Shown here piece after piece: positions 55,586 through 64,000 of a stretch of DNA of 64,000 bases; position 1 is the first letter of the stretch; each line of letters begins with the position of its first letter. Both the position numbers and the translations under genes were made by a program. The stretch comes from Planctomycetota bacterium (lineage in GTDB: Bacteria > Planctomycetota > B15-G4), in the NCBI GenBank assembly GCA_029245865.1, contig JAQWOM010000009.1, positions 274,398-338,397 of the forward strand, written 5' to 3'. The notes beneath the pieces are model-generated. The model searched no databases. It was given only the letters and a program-made list of their open reading frames with translations, and was not told the origin of the DNA.

Positions 55586-56278
55586 ATGGGCACCGATGCC
55601 AAACGAAAGATTCTGATCACCGGGGCCACTCGAGGCCTTGGCAAGGCACTGGTCCCTCTGCTCGCTGAGCGTGGGCACGTGGTGGCGGGATGCGGCCGCA
55701 CAGCGGCCACCATCACGGAACTCGCCAAAACCCATCCGGCGCCTCATCACTTCTCCGTGGTCGACATCGCCGAGAACAAAGCCGTAGAGCGCTGGGCAAC
55801 CACCTTGCGCTCCAAGGGCTTCGTGCCGGATCTGGTGCTCAACAATGCAGCTCTCATGAACGATCTGGCCCGCCTCTGGGAAACTTCGGCCGAAGAATTC
55901 GATCGGCTACTGGCGGTCAATGTCGGGGGCATCGCGAACATCGCGCGCGCATTTCTTCCAGGCATGATCAACCACGGAAGTGGCGTTGTCGTCAACGTCA
56001 GTTCAGGCTGGGGACGCTCGACCTCCCCAGAAGTGGGACCCTATTGCACAACGAAATACGCGGTTGAAGGCTACAGCGGAAGCCTTGCTCAAGAACTCCC
56101 GGACGGGCTCGCTTGCGTGTTGCTGAATCCCGGCGTGATTGACACCGAGATGTTGCGCAAGTGCATGCCAGACGTCGCTCGTGAATGCGAGGGGCCCGAT
56201 TCATGGGCTGCACGAAACGTCGAAGCCTTGCTCGCACTCGGACCACAAGACAACGGGCGAAGACTGAGTCTCTCGTAA
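55586..56278 (+). CDS. Short-chain dehydrogenase/reductase
   Basis: A 230-residue classical SDR. The cofactor motif is TGATRGLGK (about residues 12-20), followed by an NNAAL motif, VNVSSGWG (catalytic Ser region) and the active-site YCTTK. An Arg after the Gly-rich loop and CGRTAAT suggest NADPH preference (inference). The substrate is unknown. It starts 25 bp after the PhoU stop with a weak ribosome-binding site, so co-transcription is possible but not required. Confidence 0.88.
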   Translation: MGTDAKRKILITGATRGLGKALVPLLAERGHVVAGCGRTAATITELAKTHPAPHHFSVVDIAENKAVERWATTLRSKGFVPDLVLNNAALMNDLARLWETSAEEFDRLLAVNVGGIANIARAFLPGMINHGSGVVVNVSSGWGRSTSPEVGPYCTTKYAVEGYSGSLAQELPDGLACVLLNPGVIDTEMLRKCMPDVARECEGPDSWAARNVEALLALGPQDNGRRLSLS

Positions 56279-56286
56279 CCCCAGAT

Positions 56287-56778
56287 TCAACGATCGGGCT
56301 GACTGGGGTCGACACGCTTCCAGAGCACCACGACCTGGAACAGCATGAAGAGTTGGGCCAACACGGGAATCAGATCGGAAAGGTGAATCTCTAGCCTTCC
56401 AGGCAAGCCGGGCACTCGACGGATGTATCCCAGGTCTGCCCAGTCGGGCCCCACAACAATGAAACGCCGCATCAACCGCCCCTTGGTGGACAATTCCAGT
56501 GAGGCGTTCTTCACAACCGTCGTGAAGCGGTCAGGGACCATCGTCGGCTTGTGCGCTTCGAAAACCACGCCATCGTCATCCTTCAGGCACCACGGCCCCT
56601 TCATGAACTCGGCGCGCTCGATCCGGTAGCTCTTTCCATCATGGTGAAGGACCGCCCCCTCCTTCAACATGCCAATCGCTAACTCACCCACGGTGTTTCC
56701 GTCTTCGTCGCACACGGAGTAACTCCGCGAGAAGAGACCCTGTGGGCGAGCAATCAGCATGTCAGCAACATTCGGCAT
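56287..56778 (-). CDS. LURP-one/scramblase-like protein with C-terminal helix
   Basis: A 163-residue protein. The body resembles a Tubby/LURP-one beta-barrel: RSYSVCDEDGNTVGELAIGMLKEGAVLHHDGKSYRIER, then GPWCLKDDDGVVFEAHKP, and SLELSTKGRLMRRFIVVG. The last ~30 residues include a hydrophobic helix (SDLIPVLAQLFMLFQVVVLWK), suggesting membrane tethering. It is convergent with the SDR gene, with stops 8 bp apart. Homologues are mostly uncharacterised, so function is unknown. Confidence 0.6.
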   Translation of the reverse strand: MPNVADMLIARPQGLFSRSYSVCDEDGNTVGELAIGMLKEGAVLHHDGKSYRIERAEFMKGPWCLKDDDGVVFEAHKPTMVPDRFTTVVKNASLELSTKGRLMRRFIVVGPDWADLGYIRRVPGLPGRLEIHLSDLIPVLAQLFMLFQVVVLWKRVDPSQPDR

Positions 56779-56844
56779 CCGGGATCAAAGCAATCGCCCT
56801 GGTAGACGAGAGGGCCTACCGTACCAGCCGTGCAGATCTCACGC

Positions 56845-58044
56845 TCACTTATGAGGAAGGTGCGCCAAGCGAGGGGCCGTGCGCAACAGCTCATGGGCCA
56901 CCGCCACGGCTTCTCCCAGCCGCAGTGCCGAACGCCCCGGCAGAGGCACAGGCTCTACGACCAAGCCTCTCTCTTCAACAAGGTCGGCCAATCCGCCGGG
57001 ACGCGCGTGAGTGATGTTGCTCCAGAGTGCGCGTAACAACAGCGTCCTGGCAGGGGCAGGATCTATCCAGTTGAGCATTTTCAGCATGGCTGGGTGCCAT
57101 GCGGCCAACAGGTCATCCGCGCACCGAAAGGCTCTCCACCCCTCGCACACCAGGGGCATGGGTTGTGCCGCAGAAAACTGCTCCGGGTCTAGCCCCATAT
57201 GTTCGAGATGACCTCGCAGAGGAGGAGTTCCCTCGGGTTGAATCAACCGATCAAACACTTCTCCTGTTGCAGGCCGCAGGGCACTCCAACGCACGAGCTG
57301 TCGGCGCTTACACCTGGCGTCCCCCCGTTCGCCAACGGGCGCCGACTCGCCATAAACAACCACCAACCGTTCAAAAGATTCGACAAGGTCGGGCGGCAGA
57401 GCTCGTGACTCACGAGGCTCTCGCCTTTGCCAACGCGGCGTGCTGGAGGGGTTCTCCATGAAAGCCTGCTGCTCGTCGATCATGGAATCAAAGCTGGCCA
57501 GCAAACCGTCAAGACCAGCCGTCTCAGGCTCCAAGATTCCCAGCGCAGCCACCAACGACTCCAAAGTCGAGACACAATGTTCAGCAGGCTGCTTCCGAAT
57601 GCGGTATCGGCTAGGTTCCGTCGGCGTCAATCGAACGTGAGGAATCTCAGACAACCAAGGGTTGTCGAGAAAGAGTCGGCGTGCATGCCGCCAGGTCCCA
57701 TCCAGGACCACGAGTTGGCTCGGCCTCTCCCGCGGTGAGAGTTCGTTCAGATCTTGAGCTCCAGCGCTTGGATACAGCAGCGCTGCATCCGGAGCGAGCT
57801 CTGGTCGCGGGAGACTTCCCACGGCTTCACGTACCTCCACTTTCTGGAGGCCCAATCGGGCGATGCGTGCGGTGCCCACCGCATGGGCTCGTTCACGCCG
57901 ATGCTGCAAGACAAAGACCCGCGTACGATTGGGCACCCTCGGCGTCCGCTCACACACGCACATCGGGGACGGCTTCAAACAGCGCCAGCACGTGGCTCGC
58001 GGCTTCGGCTCACTCTCGCTTCCGTGAGGGCTCATTCCCTTCAT
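56845..58044 (-). CDS. DTW-domain protein (tRNA acp3U synthase-like) with extra C-terminal domain
   Basis: From ATG 58044 (other starts 58035 or GTG 58089) the protein has 399 residues. Residues about 15-190 are a DTW domain: zinc ligands CWRCLKPSPMCVC, VLQHRRERAHAVGTARI, LVVLDGTWRHARRLF and SRYRIRKQP with STLES. Such enzymes (TapT/DTWD) transfer aminocarboxypropyl to a tRNA uridine. The C-terminal ~200 residues resemble a DnaQ-like 3'-5' exonuclease (TGEVFDRLIQPEGTPPLRGHLEHMGLDPEQF and a late AWHPAMLKMLNW). However, the first acidic motif reads VVYGES and looks degenerate. Confidence 0.78.
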   Translation of the reverse strand: MKGMSPHGSESEPKPRATCWRCLKPSPMCVCERTPRVPNRTRVFVLQHRRERAHAVGTARIARLGLQKVEVREAVGSLPRPELAPDAALLYPSAGAQDLNELSPRERPSQLVVLDGTWRHARRLFLDNPWLSEIPHVRLTPTEPSRYRIRKQPAEHCVSTLESLVAALGILEPETAGLDGLLASFDSMIDEQQAFMENPSSTPRWQRREPRESRALPPDLVESFERLVVVYGESAPVGERGDARCKRRQLVRWSALRPATGEVFDRLIQPEGTPPLRGHLEHMGLDPEQFSAAQPMPLVCEGWRAFRCADDLLAAWHPAMLKMLNWIDPAPARTLLLRALWSNITHARPGGLADLVEERGLVVEPVPLPGRSALRLGEAVAVAHELLRTAPRLAHLPHK

Positions 58045-58332
58045 GCGGGTCCATGTCTTTCGCGAGATGTCATTCGGCCTGAAACGCACGGCGAAAGCCG
58101 TTCAGATCCTTGGATCGGAGGGCCTCGACAAGCCCCCCAGGATGCTCGCATGATGACTGTCTTCCCACGGCACCGCGAGAGAATCCTGGGCGGGTGCAAG
58201 CTCTGTGGACGTCTGGCTGGCTCGTGGGTAGGGTTCCCATCAGATCGCGCCTCCACAGCGCGTTCGGAGAGCACTTGCTCGATGCCATCCACCGAGTGAA
58301 AAAGCGAAATCGTTCGAAGCGGGAGTCACGCC

Positions 58333-58830
58333 ATGTTCCAGACCAAGACACACCCATCCAGGCGCACGACACAGCTGCTGTGGATGGCGGCATTGTGCAG
58401 CCTGCTGACCATTTCCTGCTTGTCACTGAGTGACAATATGCCGCTGAACCCGCCCGCGGCCTTCGTCACCGTCAACTCGACAGAGCAGTCAAAGGGCGTC
58501 TCTGAGATTGACGTCGAAATGACCTACTGGAAGTCACCCGCACCTTTTTTCGTCTTTGGATTCGCTCGCAGCGAACTGAGCAATCGGGAAGCGAGGCCCT
58601 CTGACTTCACCAACATGTGGGATCGGGATTGGACGCGCCTTGAGCCAGTGAACAACGGACGCCCCAAAGCGAAGCTCAAGCACAACAGCGACAGCTCAAA
58701 GACCTATCTGAACTTTTATGTGATCGGCTGGGAATCCACGACAACCGACGATCTGGCACAGTACCGCTTCTACGGATCAGCGCCCGCCAACTCGAATATT
58801 GATCGGCTCAAACTGAATCGCTTCGACTAG
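58333..58830 (+). CDS. Small lipoprotein, unknown
   Basis: A 165-residue protein beginning at ATG 58333 (GGAG 7 bp upstream). The signal is a lipobox (LLTISC, Cys near residue 29) after an Arg/Thr-rich N-terminus. The mature part is polar and probably beta-rich (FVTVNSTEQSKGVSEIDVEMTYWKSPAP, SKTYLNFYVIGWES). It is convergent with the next gene and no family is recognised. The 243 bp before it hold a weak 72-codon minus-strand frame (58070-58288) I did not call. Confidence 0.62.
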   Translation: MFQTKTHPSRRTTQLLWMAALCSLLTISCLSLSDNMPLNPPAAFVTVNSTEQSKGVSEIDVEMTYWKSPAPFFVFGFARSELSNREARPSDFTNMWDRDWTRLEPVNNGRPKAKLKHNSDSSKTYLNFYVIGWESTTTDDLAQYRFYGSAPANSNIDRLKLNRFD

Positions 58831-58839
58831 CCGAAAGCG

Positions 58840-59631
58840 TCATCGCGCCTCTGGGGTGGGCGCACTCATCGACGCGCCATTCACGACGAAGTTCTTGAAG
58901 GTGAGCGTCGAAGCCTGCCCCATGGCCTCCCCATCGATCTTGGTCACGAGGTAAAAGTCGCCAACTTTTTCATGGACGAAGTTTGACGACTGCACCACAC
59001 CGGCACTCGTTTCCGTCGTGCTGCTGAGAACCAGACTCGCGTCCGTATCACTCAGCGCCTTCCACTTCATCATGCCAGTCGCCTCGACCTCTCCCATCGG
59101 GCCTGCGACCTTCTGAATCGTCTTGGCCAGCAGGCCGTCTTCGAACAACAGCGTGCGAGAGGGCTCAGTGCTTGCGCCTCGAGCCTTGGCAACGATCTTG
59201 ACGTATCCGTCTTCCACTCCTTCGAGCTTCACGGTCATGTTGTCGAGAATGTCACTCACCACGCCGTTGGTCTGAATGAGCGCGATCTGTTCGCTCACCA
59301 TGCTCATCTGCTCCTGAACCTGTCCCAGCATGGCTTCAGGGATCATCGCCTTCATGGCGTCTGCCAATTCGAACGAACCCGTAGCACCCATCGAGGCATC
59401 CCAGTCCACGCTGAGTGTTCCCGCGGACACACCGCCCGGACCGGGCATGTCGAGATCGAACGAAAGCGTCTTCAGACCGGCCTTTTCGGGGCTGTAGAGC
59501 TGGTTGCCAAACTCCTCAAGAAGTCCCACGGCCTTGGGGTCCTGCGGGACAGCTTGGCTGTCAGGAGCAGCCGGAGCGGCATCCTGGAGGAGTGAACCAA
59601 GAATCAGTGCAGTGGTCATGAAGGTGAACAT
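58840..59631 (-). CDS. Exported protein, LolA/DUF2092-like fold possible, unknown
   Basis: A 263-residue protein with a short signal peptide (TFMTTALILGSLLQDAAPA). The mature protein alternates short beta strands and one helix (ELADAMKAMIPEAMLGQVQEQMSMVSEQIALI). It contains KTLSFDLDMPGPGGVSAGTLSVDWDASMG and DGYVKIVAKARGAS, reminiscent of outer membrane lipoprotein carrier-like barrels. The resemblance is weak and no family is claimed. It lies alone on its strand. Confidence 0.62.
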   Translation of the reverse strand: MFTFMTTALILGSLLQDAAPAAPDSQAVPQDPKAVGLLEEFGNQLYSPEKAGLKTLSFDLDMPGPGGVSAGTLSVDWDASMGATGSFELADAMKAMIPEAMLGQVQEQMSMVSEQIALIQTNGVVSDILDNMTVKLEGVEDGYVKIVAKARGASTEPSRTLLFEDGLLAKTIQKVAGPMGEVEATGMMKWKALSDTDASLVLSSTTETSAGVVQSSNFVHEKVGDFYLVTKIDGEAMGQASTLTFKNFVVNGASMSAPTPEAR

Positions 59632-59810
59632 GGCAGGTCCGTGTTGGAGTCGTGGTCTGGTTTGAAAGTGAGTTCGATCGAGAGCGCGACAGGATAGTCG
59701 ATCTGGGGGGGGGTCTGCCTAGTCGGGCAGCCCTCTCCCTCTCGGGGAATGTCCTGTCAAAGGAGAGAAAACCCTCTTTCTACGCGAAAAAGAGCACGGC
59801 ACCTGGAGGA

Positions 59811-59853
59811 CCAAGGGTCAGAGCCCGGGATCAGAGGCCAGGGATCAGGCCGC
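59811..59853. repeat. Degenerate ~14 bp tandem repeats near flavodoxin 3' end
   Basis: Three imperfect units, AGGGTCAGAGCCC, GGGATCAGAGGCCA and GGGATCAGGCCG, follow one another. The last lies inside the end of the flavodoxin gene. No function is apparent. Confidence 0.45.
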
Positions 59854-60381
59854 GCGAATCACGCCCTCTGGCAAACCCAGTTGGCGGCGCAACTGCCCAC
59901 ACCAGTGACGGATACGGGAGGCCGTGAGTTTGGACTGATTCTCATCATCGAGCGCGAGACCAACAAACCGGCCATCCCGGACAGCAAGCGAACTCTGAAA
60001 GCTGTAGCCGTCCGTCGGCCAAGTTCCCAGATCGAGGCATGCACCCAGTGCGTCCAGTTTGTCGTAGAGCAATCCCATGCCGTCCACGAAGGTCTTGGGG
60101 TAGTTCCGCTGGTCACCCAGACCGAAGAGGGCAATCCGCTTACCTTCCAAATTCAATCCTTCCAGATGCGGAACCAGCCGATCCCAATCCTGTTGCAACT
60201 CACCGACGCTCCAGGTCGAGGCGCCGATAATGAGCAGATCGCGCGCCGCAAAGGCACTCTGGCCGCAAGCCCGGACGTCGTGGCAGCTGCGCACGCACTC
60301 AGGACCCAGTTCCTCCCGGATCTGCCTGGCGGCAGCCCGGGTGCAACCGGTGGATGAACCGTAGATCAGGCCAATGTCCAT
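59845..60381 (-). CDS. fldA: Flavodoxin (long-chain FldA type)
   Basis: From ATG 60381 the protein has 178 residues. It starts DIGLIYGSSTGCTRAAARQI, the FMN phosphate-binding loop (STG-x-T). ASTWSVGELQQDWDRL carries the Trp flanking the flavin, and the typical FGLGDQRNYPKTFVDGMGLLYDKL insert marks the long-chain form. It is a soluble one-electron carrier that substitutes for ferredoxin. The frame extends upstream to 60465 without signal or protein character. No obvious reductase or partner is encoded nearby. A run of degenerate GGGATCAGAGGCC-like repeats overlaps and follows its 3' end. Confidence 0.87.
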   Translation of the reverse strand: MDIGLIYGSSTGCTRAAARQIREELGPECVRSCHDVRACGQSAFAARDLLIIGASTWSVGELQQDWDRLVPHLEGLNLEGKRIALFGLGDQRNYPKTFVDGMGLLYDKLDALGACLDLGTWPTDGYSFQSSLAVRDGRFVGLALDDENQSKLTASRIRHWCGQLRRQLGLPEGVIRAA

Positions 60382-60516
60382 GGATCTGCCGGGGAAAGCC
60401 CCGAACTCCTGAGTAGTATTGAGACTCAATATCAAGAGAGTAGCCGAGAAGGCGCCCCGTGGCAAATTCCCTTTGGGCAGCCCAGGCCCCCCTCGCTCGG
60501 GAACGAGGGTTCGGGC

Positions 60517-63219
60517 TCAGTGCTCGGTGCCACCCTGGACTTCGGAGGCCTCGCCCACACCCCCCACACGCTTCGTGGATTTCACAATGCCGCCGAAGTA
60601 GAGCGCGTTCGCATAAAGCTTCGAAGTGCCATACCAGACGCCGCGAAAGAGCGGGTCATCGGCGAAACGCACCACGGTGCCGCGTCCGAGACGCTGCGCC
60701 GTGGCCGCCACAGAGCCCGCAATCTTCTTCTCGTTCTCAGGGCTGGCATATCCACTCAACAAGGGCGTGTCTGTGTAAACGAGTGCATCCGCATACGGAT
60801 TCTTGCTGCGAGCAAGAGTCTTCGTCCCTTTCCGAAAAACGGGGAGGCGATCGCGCACATAGCCGTAAGCAAGAGGGTGGGTGAGGTCAACGCGCGTTTC
60901 GAAAATGCTACCGCCCACAAGTGTCTTGGCGCGGTCCGCCTCATAGTCGGCGTAAGACTTCTCGGCCTCTTGCTCCGATTCGGGTTTCTTGGCGACGTCA
61001 TCTCCATCATTGCTTCCCGCACTCACGGCATCCTGGGTGCTGCTTTCGCCCAGCAAGGTGCGTGTCGCCCAAGACGAAGCCGACCCACTGGCAACAAGCA
61101 CCCCCCCCTTTCGAATCCAAGCGCGCAAGGAGTCCACCTGAGCAGTCGTCAACTGATCTCCACCGCCAACCATGAGAACGTGAGTCACGTCACCCAGGTC
61201 GATTCGATCAAAGCTTGCAAGATCGGCCAACGCCACCGGCTGCTCCCAGCGCAGGTCCAGTTGATGCCAGACCTCGCCCGCTTCATAGCTCGAGACACCC
61301 GAGCCCGTCAGCAAGACAGGCCGAGGTGGCTCCAGCGGCAAGACACTGGGGCTCCCGAGATCAGGGCCCTCGGGCGTCCAGCCCGTGGTGAGCGAGTGCA
61401 CATCCAAGCCATCCTCAAGCGCAATGGTCTGCATGAGCGCATCCAGAGTTGCACGCTCCACAGCCTGGACGCCGATCGGCACAAGAATCGCGCCGTAATC
61501 AAAAGCGCGGGGACCGTCTGCAGTCGTCCCACGAAACGGGCGCGTTGCCACCTGCGGCACAACACCCATCGCATGTAAACGGGCCAGTGCGCGAGGAGCG
61601 TGAAGACCGCTCCATTCGAAAACATAAGCAACCGGCATCTCACCCGCGGAGCTTCGAGCCAGGGATCCCTGCTTCACGGGGGCCTGCTCCAGACGCACAC
61701 CCAGTCGAGAGACATCCATAGCCCCGCGAGGGACCTCGGCGTAATCCAACCCGAAAGCCATGGGCAAAACCCATGTCGAGACATCGTAAAACGTGTCGTC
61801 TTCAAACTCCGTGCGTGTTTCAAAGAGAGATTTGATCAGCCTGTACTGGAGTTGGTCGGTTGGCACGACAAATGCGGAACCGACCTCGTACGACACGCCA
61901 TCGGCCGAAAGGTCCTCTGCCAACGGATAAACTGCGATGTCGTGCTGACGAAGAAGATCTGCCATGAGGGCAACGCGAACAGCATCCTTCGGGTGCCCGA
62001 ATACGTAAGCGGCCACAGCATCTGAAGCGGCCTCATCACGTGCCGAGTTCACTGCGTCTGCTTGAAGTTGCAACAACTCGTCATGCAATGCGTGTGCGGC
62101 GCGCAGGCTCGACAACGACACCGTCACCTGGTTGGTGATCGTCTGCTGGAATTCCAAGGGGCCCCACGCATTTTCCTGAAGATGTCCGCGCGAACTGGCC
62201 TGTTCGAACAAGATCCCGACCCCGCCCTGCACATCCGGATAGGTACTGCCCTTCCCGTAGTAAAAATCGTCGAAACTCTCTTCGCTGTAATAGATGCGCC
62301 CGTCTTCATCGAGTGCGTCGGCATGGAAATTCGCGATGCTTCGAGTCAACTCGAGGTTCGCTGGCGGAGTTCGTGGGTTCTGGCGACTCGGCACTCCGGG
62401 CTGGAAGAAAAACGTGCTGTCGGTCCCCATCTCATGATGATCCGTGAGCAGATTCGGCTTCCAGGCCTGAAACTTTGCAATGCGCCCCTGAGACTCCGGG
62501 TGAGTCAGCAGCAACCAGTCGCGGTTGAGGTCGGACCAGTAGTGATTGGTCCGTCCGCTGGGCCAAGCCTCTCGGTGTTCCTGACTCCAACCTTCCGCCA
62601 CAAGCTGGCGCCCCTTGTGCATGTTCACCCAGTGGGCAAAGCGCCCCAGCCCATCTGGATTGATGCACGGGTCCAGCAACACAACGGTCGTGGACAACAG
62701 AGTCTCAATCTCTGGGCCCTGCGCTGCCGCCAGATAGTAGGCGACCAAGAGCGAAGCATTCGCACCGCTGGGCTCATTGCCATGCACGCTGTAACCCATC
62801 CACACGATCACAGGACGATCTGCGGTGGGGCTTGCACCTGCACGTACAGCCGCAACATGTTCACTCTGAATGTCATCGATACGCGCTAAATTGCCTGGTG
62901 CGCTGATCGTCGCGAGCAGCAACGGCCGCTGTTCATGTGTGAAACCGTAAGTTTCGATCTGAACGCGGTCACTGGCCGCAGCCAGCGCTTCCATATAGAT
63001 CACGATCTGGTCAGGCCTCACATGCCAGGTGCCCACATCCCAGCCCAGCACCGAGGCAGGTGTGGGAATAGAGGGGTCATAGGTCACATCAGACGGCAGG
63101 CCGAGCAGACCCTGGTCTTGCGCCTGCGAGTCCTGAGCGAGCACAAGTGCTGCGCACAGCACCATGCCGAGCCACGCAAGGAGTGAATGTTCGTGAAGCG
63201 TTGAATGACGGCACAGCAT
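60517..63219 (-). CDS. Exported M14 family zinc carboxypeptidase
   Basis: A 900-residue M14 peptidase with a signal peptide (LLAWLGMVLCAALVLAQ); ATG 63219 has GGAG 6 bp upstream. The catalytic domain has the zinc ligands HGNEPSG (near 147-150) and the later His in LLTDHHEMGTDS (near 261), the substrate site LDPCINPDGLGRFA, and a GILFEQASSRG segment with the general-base Glu (near 338). The remaining ~500 residues form beta-rich and alpha/beta regions (glutamine amidotransferase-like near VTHVLMVGGGDQL). This size and layout match large secreted M14 proteins of marine bacteria. It is a single gene. Confidence 0.87.
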   Translation of the reverse strand: MLCRHSTLHEHSLLAWLGMVLCAALVLAQDSQAQDQGLLGLPSDVTYDPSIPTPASVLGWDVGTWHVRPDQIVIYMEALAAASDRVQIETYGFTHEQRPLLLATISAPGNLARIDDIQSEHVAAVRAGASPTADRPVIVWMGYSVHGNEPSGANASLLVAYYLAAAQGPEIETLLSTTVVLLDPCINPDGLGRFAHWVNMHKGRQLVAEGWSQEHREAWPSGRTNHYWSDLNRDWLLLTHPESQGRIAKFQAWKPNLLTDHHEMGTDSTFFFQPGVPSRQNPRTPPANLELTRSIANFHADALDEDGRIYYSEESFDDFYYGKGSTYPDVQGGVGILFEQASSRGHLQENAWGPLEFQQTITNQVTVSLSSLRAAHALHDELLQLQADAVNSARDEAASDAVAAYVFGHPKDAVRVALMADLLRQHDIAVYPLAEDLSADGVSYEVGSAFVVPTDQLQYRLIKSLFETRTEFEDDTFYDVSTWVLPMAFGLDYAEVPRGAMDVSRLGVRLEQAPVKQGSLARSSAGEMPVAYVFEWSGLHAPRALARLHAMGVVPQVATRPFRGTTADGPRAFDYGAILVPIGVQAVERATLDALMQTIALEDGLDVHSLTTGWTPEGPDLGSPSVLPLEPPRPVLLTGSGVSSYEAGEVWHQLDLRWEQPVALADLASFDRIDLGDVTHVLMVGGGDQLTTAQVDSLRAWIRKGGVLVASGSASSWATRTLLGESSTQDAVSAGSNDGDDVAKKPESEQEAEKSYADYEADRAKTLVGGSIFETRVDLTHPLAYGYVRDRLPVFRKGTKTLARSKNPYADALVYTDTPLLSGYASPENEKKIAGSVAATAQRLGRGTVVRFADDPLFRGVWYGTSKLYANALYFGGIVKSTKRVGGVGEASEVQGGTEH

Positions 63220-63342
63220 GGGCGACTCCGGCCAGCGGGAGCTGCAAAGGTTATCTCACAGGCCCCCAGGCAGCGAGTCTCTCCGGGAAAGCACTACTCC
63301 TCTCGCACACGAGAGGTCTCAGGTCACAGGCACGGACTTCAC

Positions 63343-64000
63343 TCAGCGTTCGAGCTTGGGAATCTCAACCGTTCGCGGCCAACCCGGAAATTGCTGTGCA
63401 TCGGAAAGAGTGACATCGACATCGCGTGGCCAGCACTCAAAGGTCACGCGGTGATTCAGCTTGTCAAAACGCACAAGCCCGTAGCCCGCGCCTCGCGAAT
63501 GCGACTCGGGATTCGCATAGGCCTCGACCGTGACTCGATTACCAAACCCATCAAGATAATCACCGGTCCACGGCAGAGGGCTTTCGAGATCGCGCTGCCC
63601 CCCGCCCACACCATCTTCAGGCCACCACCAGCGACCGTAGTAATCATTGACGATCGCTGGAACGACAAAGGCCCAGGGACCGTCGCGGTAATCCTCGATT
63701 CCATGTTGGATCAGCGTCGCCAGATGTTGGTCACCCGCCACATGAACTGCATGGGCATCACGAATTGCACGCAAGGCCAATCGCCGGCCTTGCTGCGGCC
63801 AACCATTGCTATCGAGATCTGCATGAAGGCGATTCTCAAGACGGCCGTGCAAATGAGCACCGCCGCAGAATCCGGTTTGAGACAGGACTGCCTTCATGGA
63901 GATGTCATCCCAGCTCTGCCCCCAGTCCTCCAGAAAATCGAGTTGTCGCTCACCCAGCAACGTCATGCCTTCAAGGTCGATGGATTCCGGGTCGTAGTCA
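63343..64000 (-). CDS. PhoD-like phosphodiesterase/alkaline phosphatase, 3' part (5' end outside window)
   Basis: The frame is open to the right edge. Upstream of an internal Met at 63966 it reads YDPESIDLEG in frame, so the gene begins beyond 64000. LLGERQLDFLEDWGQSW and the metal-site HVAGDQHLATLIQHGI, followed by FVVPAIVNDYYGRWW, match the C-terminal part of PhoD-like metallophosphoesterases. Such enzymes are exported Ca/Fe phosphodiesterases/phosphatases. The visible part cannot show a signal peptide. The stop is 123 bp from the M14 start. Confidence 0.78.
   Translation of the reverse strand, partial: DYDPESIDLEGMTLLGERQLDFLEDWGQSWDDISMKAVLSQTGFCGGAHLHGRLENRLHADLDSNGWPQQGRRLALRAIRDAHAVHVAGDQHLATLIQHGIEDYRDGPWAFVVPAIVNDYYGRWWWPEDGVGGGQRDLESPLPWTGDYLDGFGNRVTVEAYANPESHSRGAGYGLVRFDKLNHRVTFECWPRDVDVTLSDAQQFPGWPRTVEIPKLER

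Noticed and set aside
58070-58288. 72-codon minus-strand frame upstream of the DTW gene
   Set aside because: Only its last 20 residues look protein-like, and no ribosome-binding site or family was seen.
60520-61578. 352-codon plus-strand frame antisense to the M14 gene
   Set aside because: The minus strand is a clear M14 peptidase with intact zinc ligands upstream; the plus frame has no recognisable features.
1-64000. CRISPR array, tRNA, rRNA, insertion sequence or prophage
   Set aside because: No regularly spaced repeats, cloverleaf-forming sequence, transposase, integrase or phage structural gene was recognised by eye.

Overview
The window looks like a chromosomal segment from a member of the Planctomycetota. 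The evidence is the set of protein families. There are DUF1800/DUF1501 and DUF1549/DUF1553/DUF1501 gene groups, planctomycete-type cytochrome c domains (PSCyt1/PSCyt2), multidomain cytochrome/LRR/NHL proteins, many lipoproteins and Tat-exported proteins, and large secreted proteases. The DNA is moderately GC-rich by eye. GTG and TTG starts are common, and 1 to 4 bp stop/start overlaps are frequent. No rRNA, tRNA, CRISPR array, insertion sequence, integrase or recognisable transcription regulator was seen. Almost every predicted product is exported, membrane-bound or envelope-related.

Layout. 1-2.1 kb: end of a DUF1800 gene followed by a Tat-exported DUF1501 protein. 2.2-4.5 kb: an M20 dipeptidase coupled to a family 2 glycosyltransferase. 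4.8-8.6 kb: two convergent paralogous TMTC-like membrane/TPR proteins, separated by 267 bp that carry two copies of a palindrome 20 bp apart and two DnaA-box-like sequences. 9.2-13 kb: an exported alpha/beta hydrolase, a lipoprotein formylglycine-generating enzyme and a helical-repeat protein. 13.2-18.6 kb: a TolC/MacA/MacB-type tripartite export operon. 18.6-22.4 kb: an M16 protease pair (one active, one lacking the zinc motif) and a small lipoprotein. 22.7-26.8 kb: a glycosyltransferase, the NhaA antiporter and a seven-repeat propeller-like secreted protein. 26.8-31.8 kb: a cytochrome c assembly operon (DinB-like, duplicated-domain lipoprotein, ResB, CcsA).

31.9-36.3 kb: a PTP-like phosphatase and two tandem paralogous secreted metzincin proteases with PKD domains. 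36.7-40.9 kb: a D-threonine aldolase/D-serine dehydratase-like enzyme coupled to a sulfatase-fold lipoprotein, then a Cys-rich protein. 41-50.7 kb: a four-gene block with DUF1549/DUF1553 cytochrome, Tat DUF1501, DUF2231-cytochrome-LRR-NHL, and a seven-heme cytochrome with a TPR tail. 50.9-56.3 kb: a second sulfatase-fold lipoprotein, a TPR protein, a Na/Pi transporter with PhoU, and a short-chain dehydrogenase. 56.3-64 kb: a LURP-one/scramblase-like protein, a DTW-domain protein with an extra C-terminal domain, two exported hypothetical proteins, a flavodoxin, an M14 carboxypeptidase and a partial PhoD-like phosphatase.

How they may work together. The ccs assembly genes could supply heme attachment for the cytochromes of the 41-50.7 kb block, which is the most system-like locus here: an envelope module combining hemes, an exported DUF1501 protein and interaction repeats. 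The formylglycine-generating enzyme has its catalytic cysteine pair, but neither sulfatase-fold protein in the window has a Cys or Ser to be modified; both carry Thr at that position. All functional statements are inferred from sequence motifs read by eye; no database search was possible.
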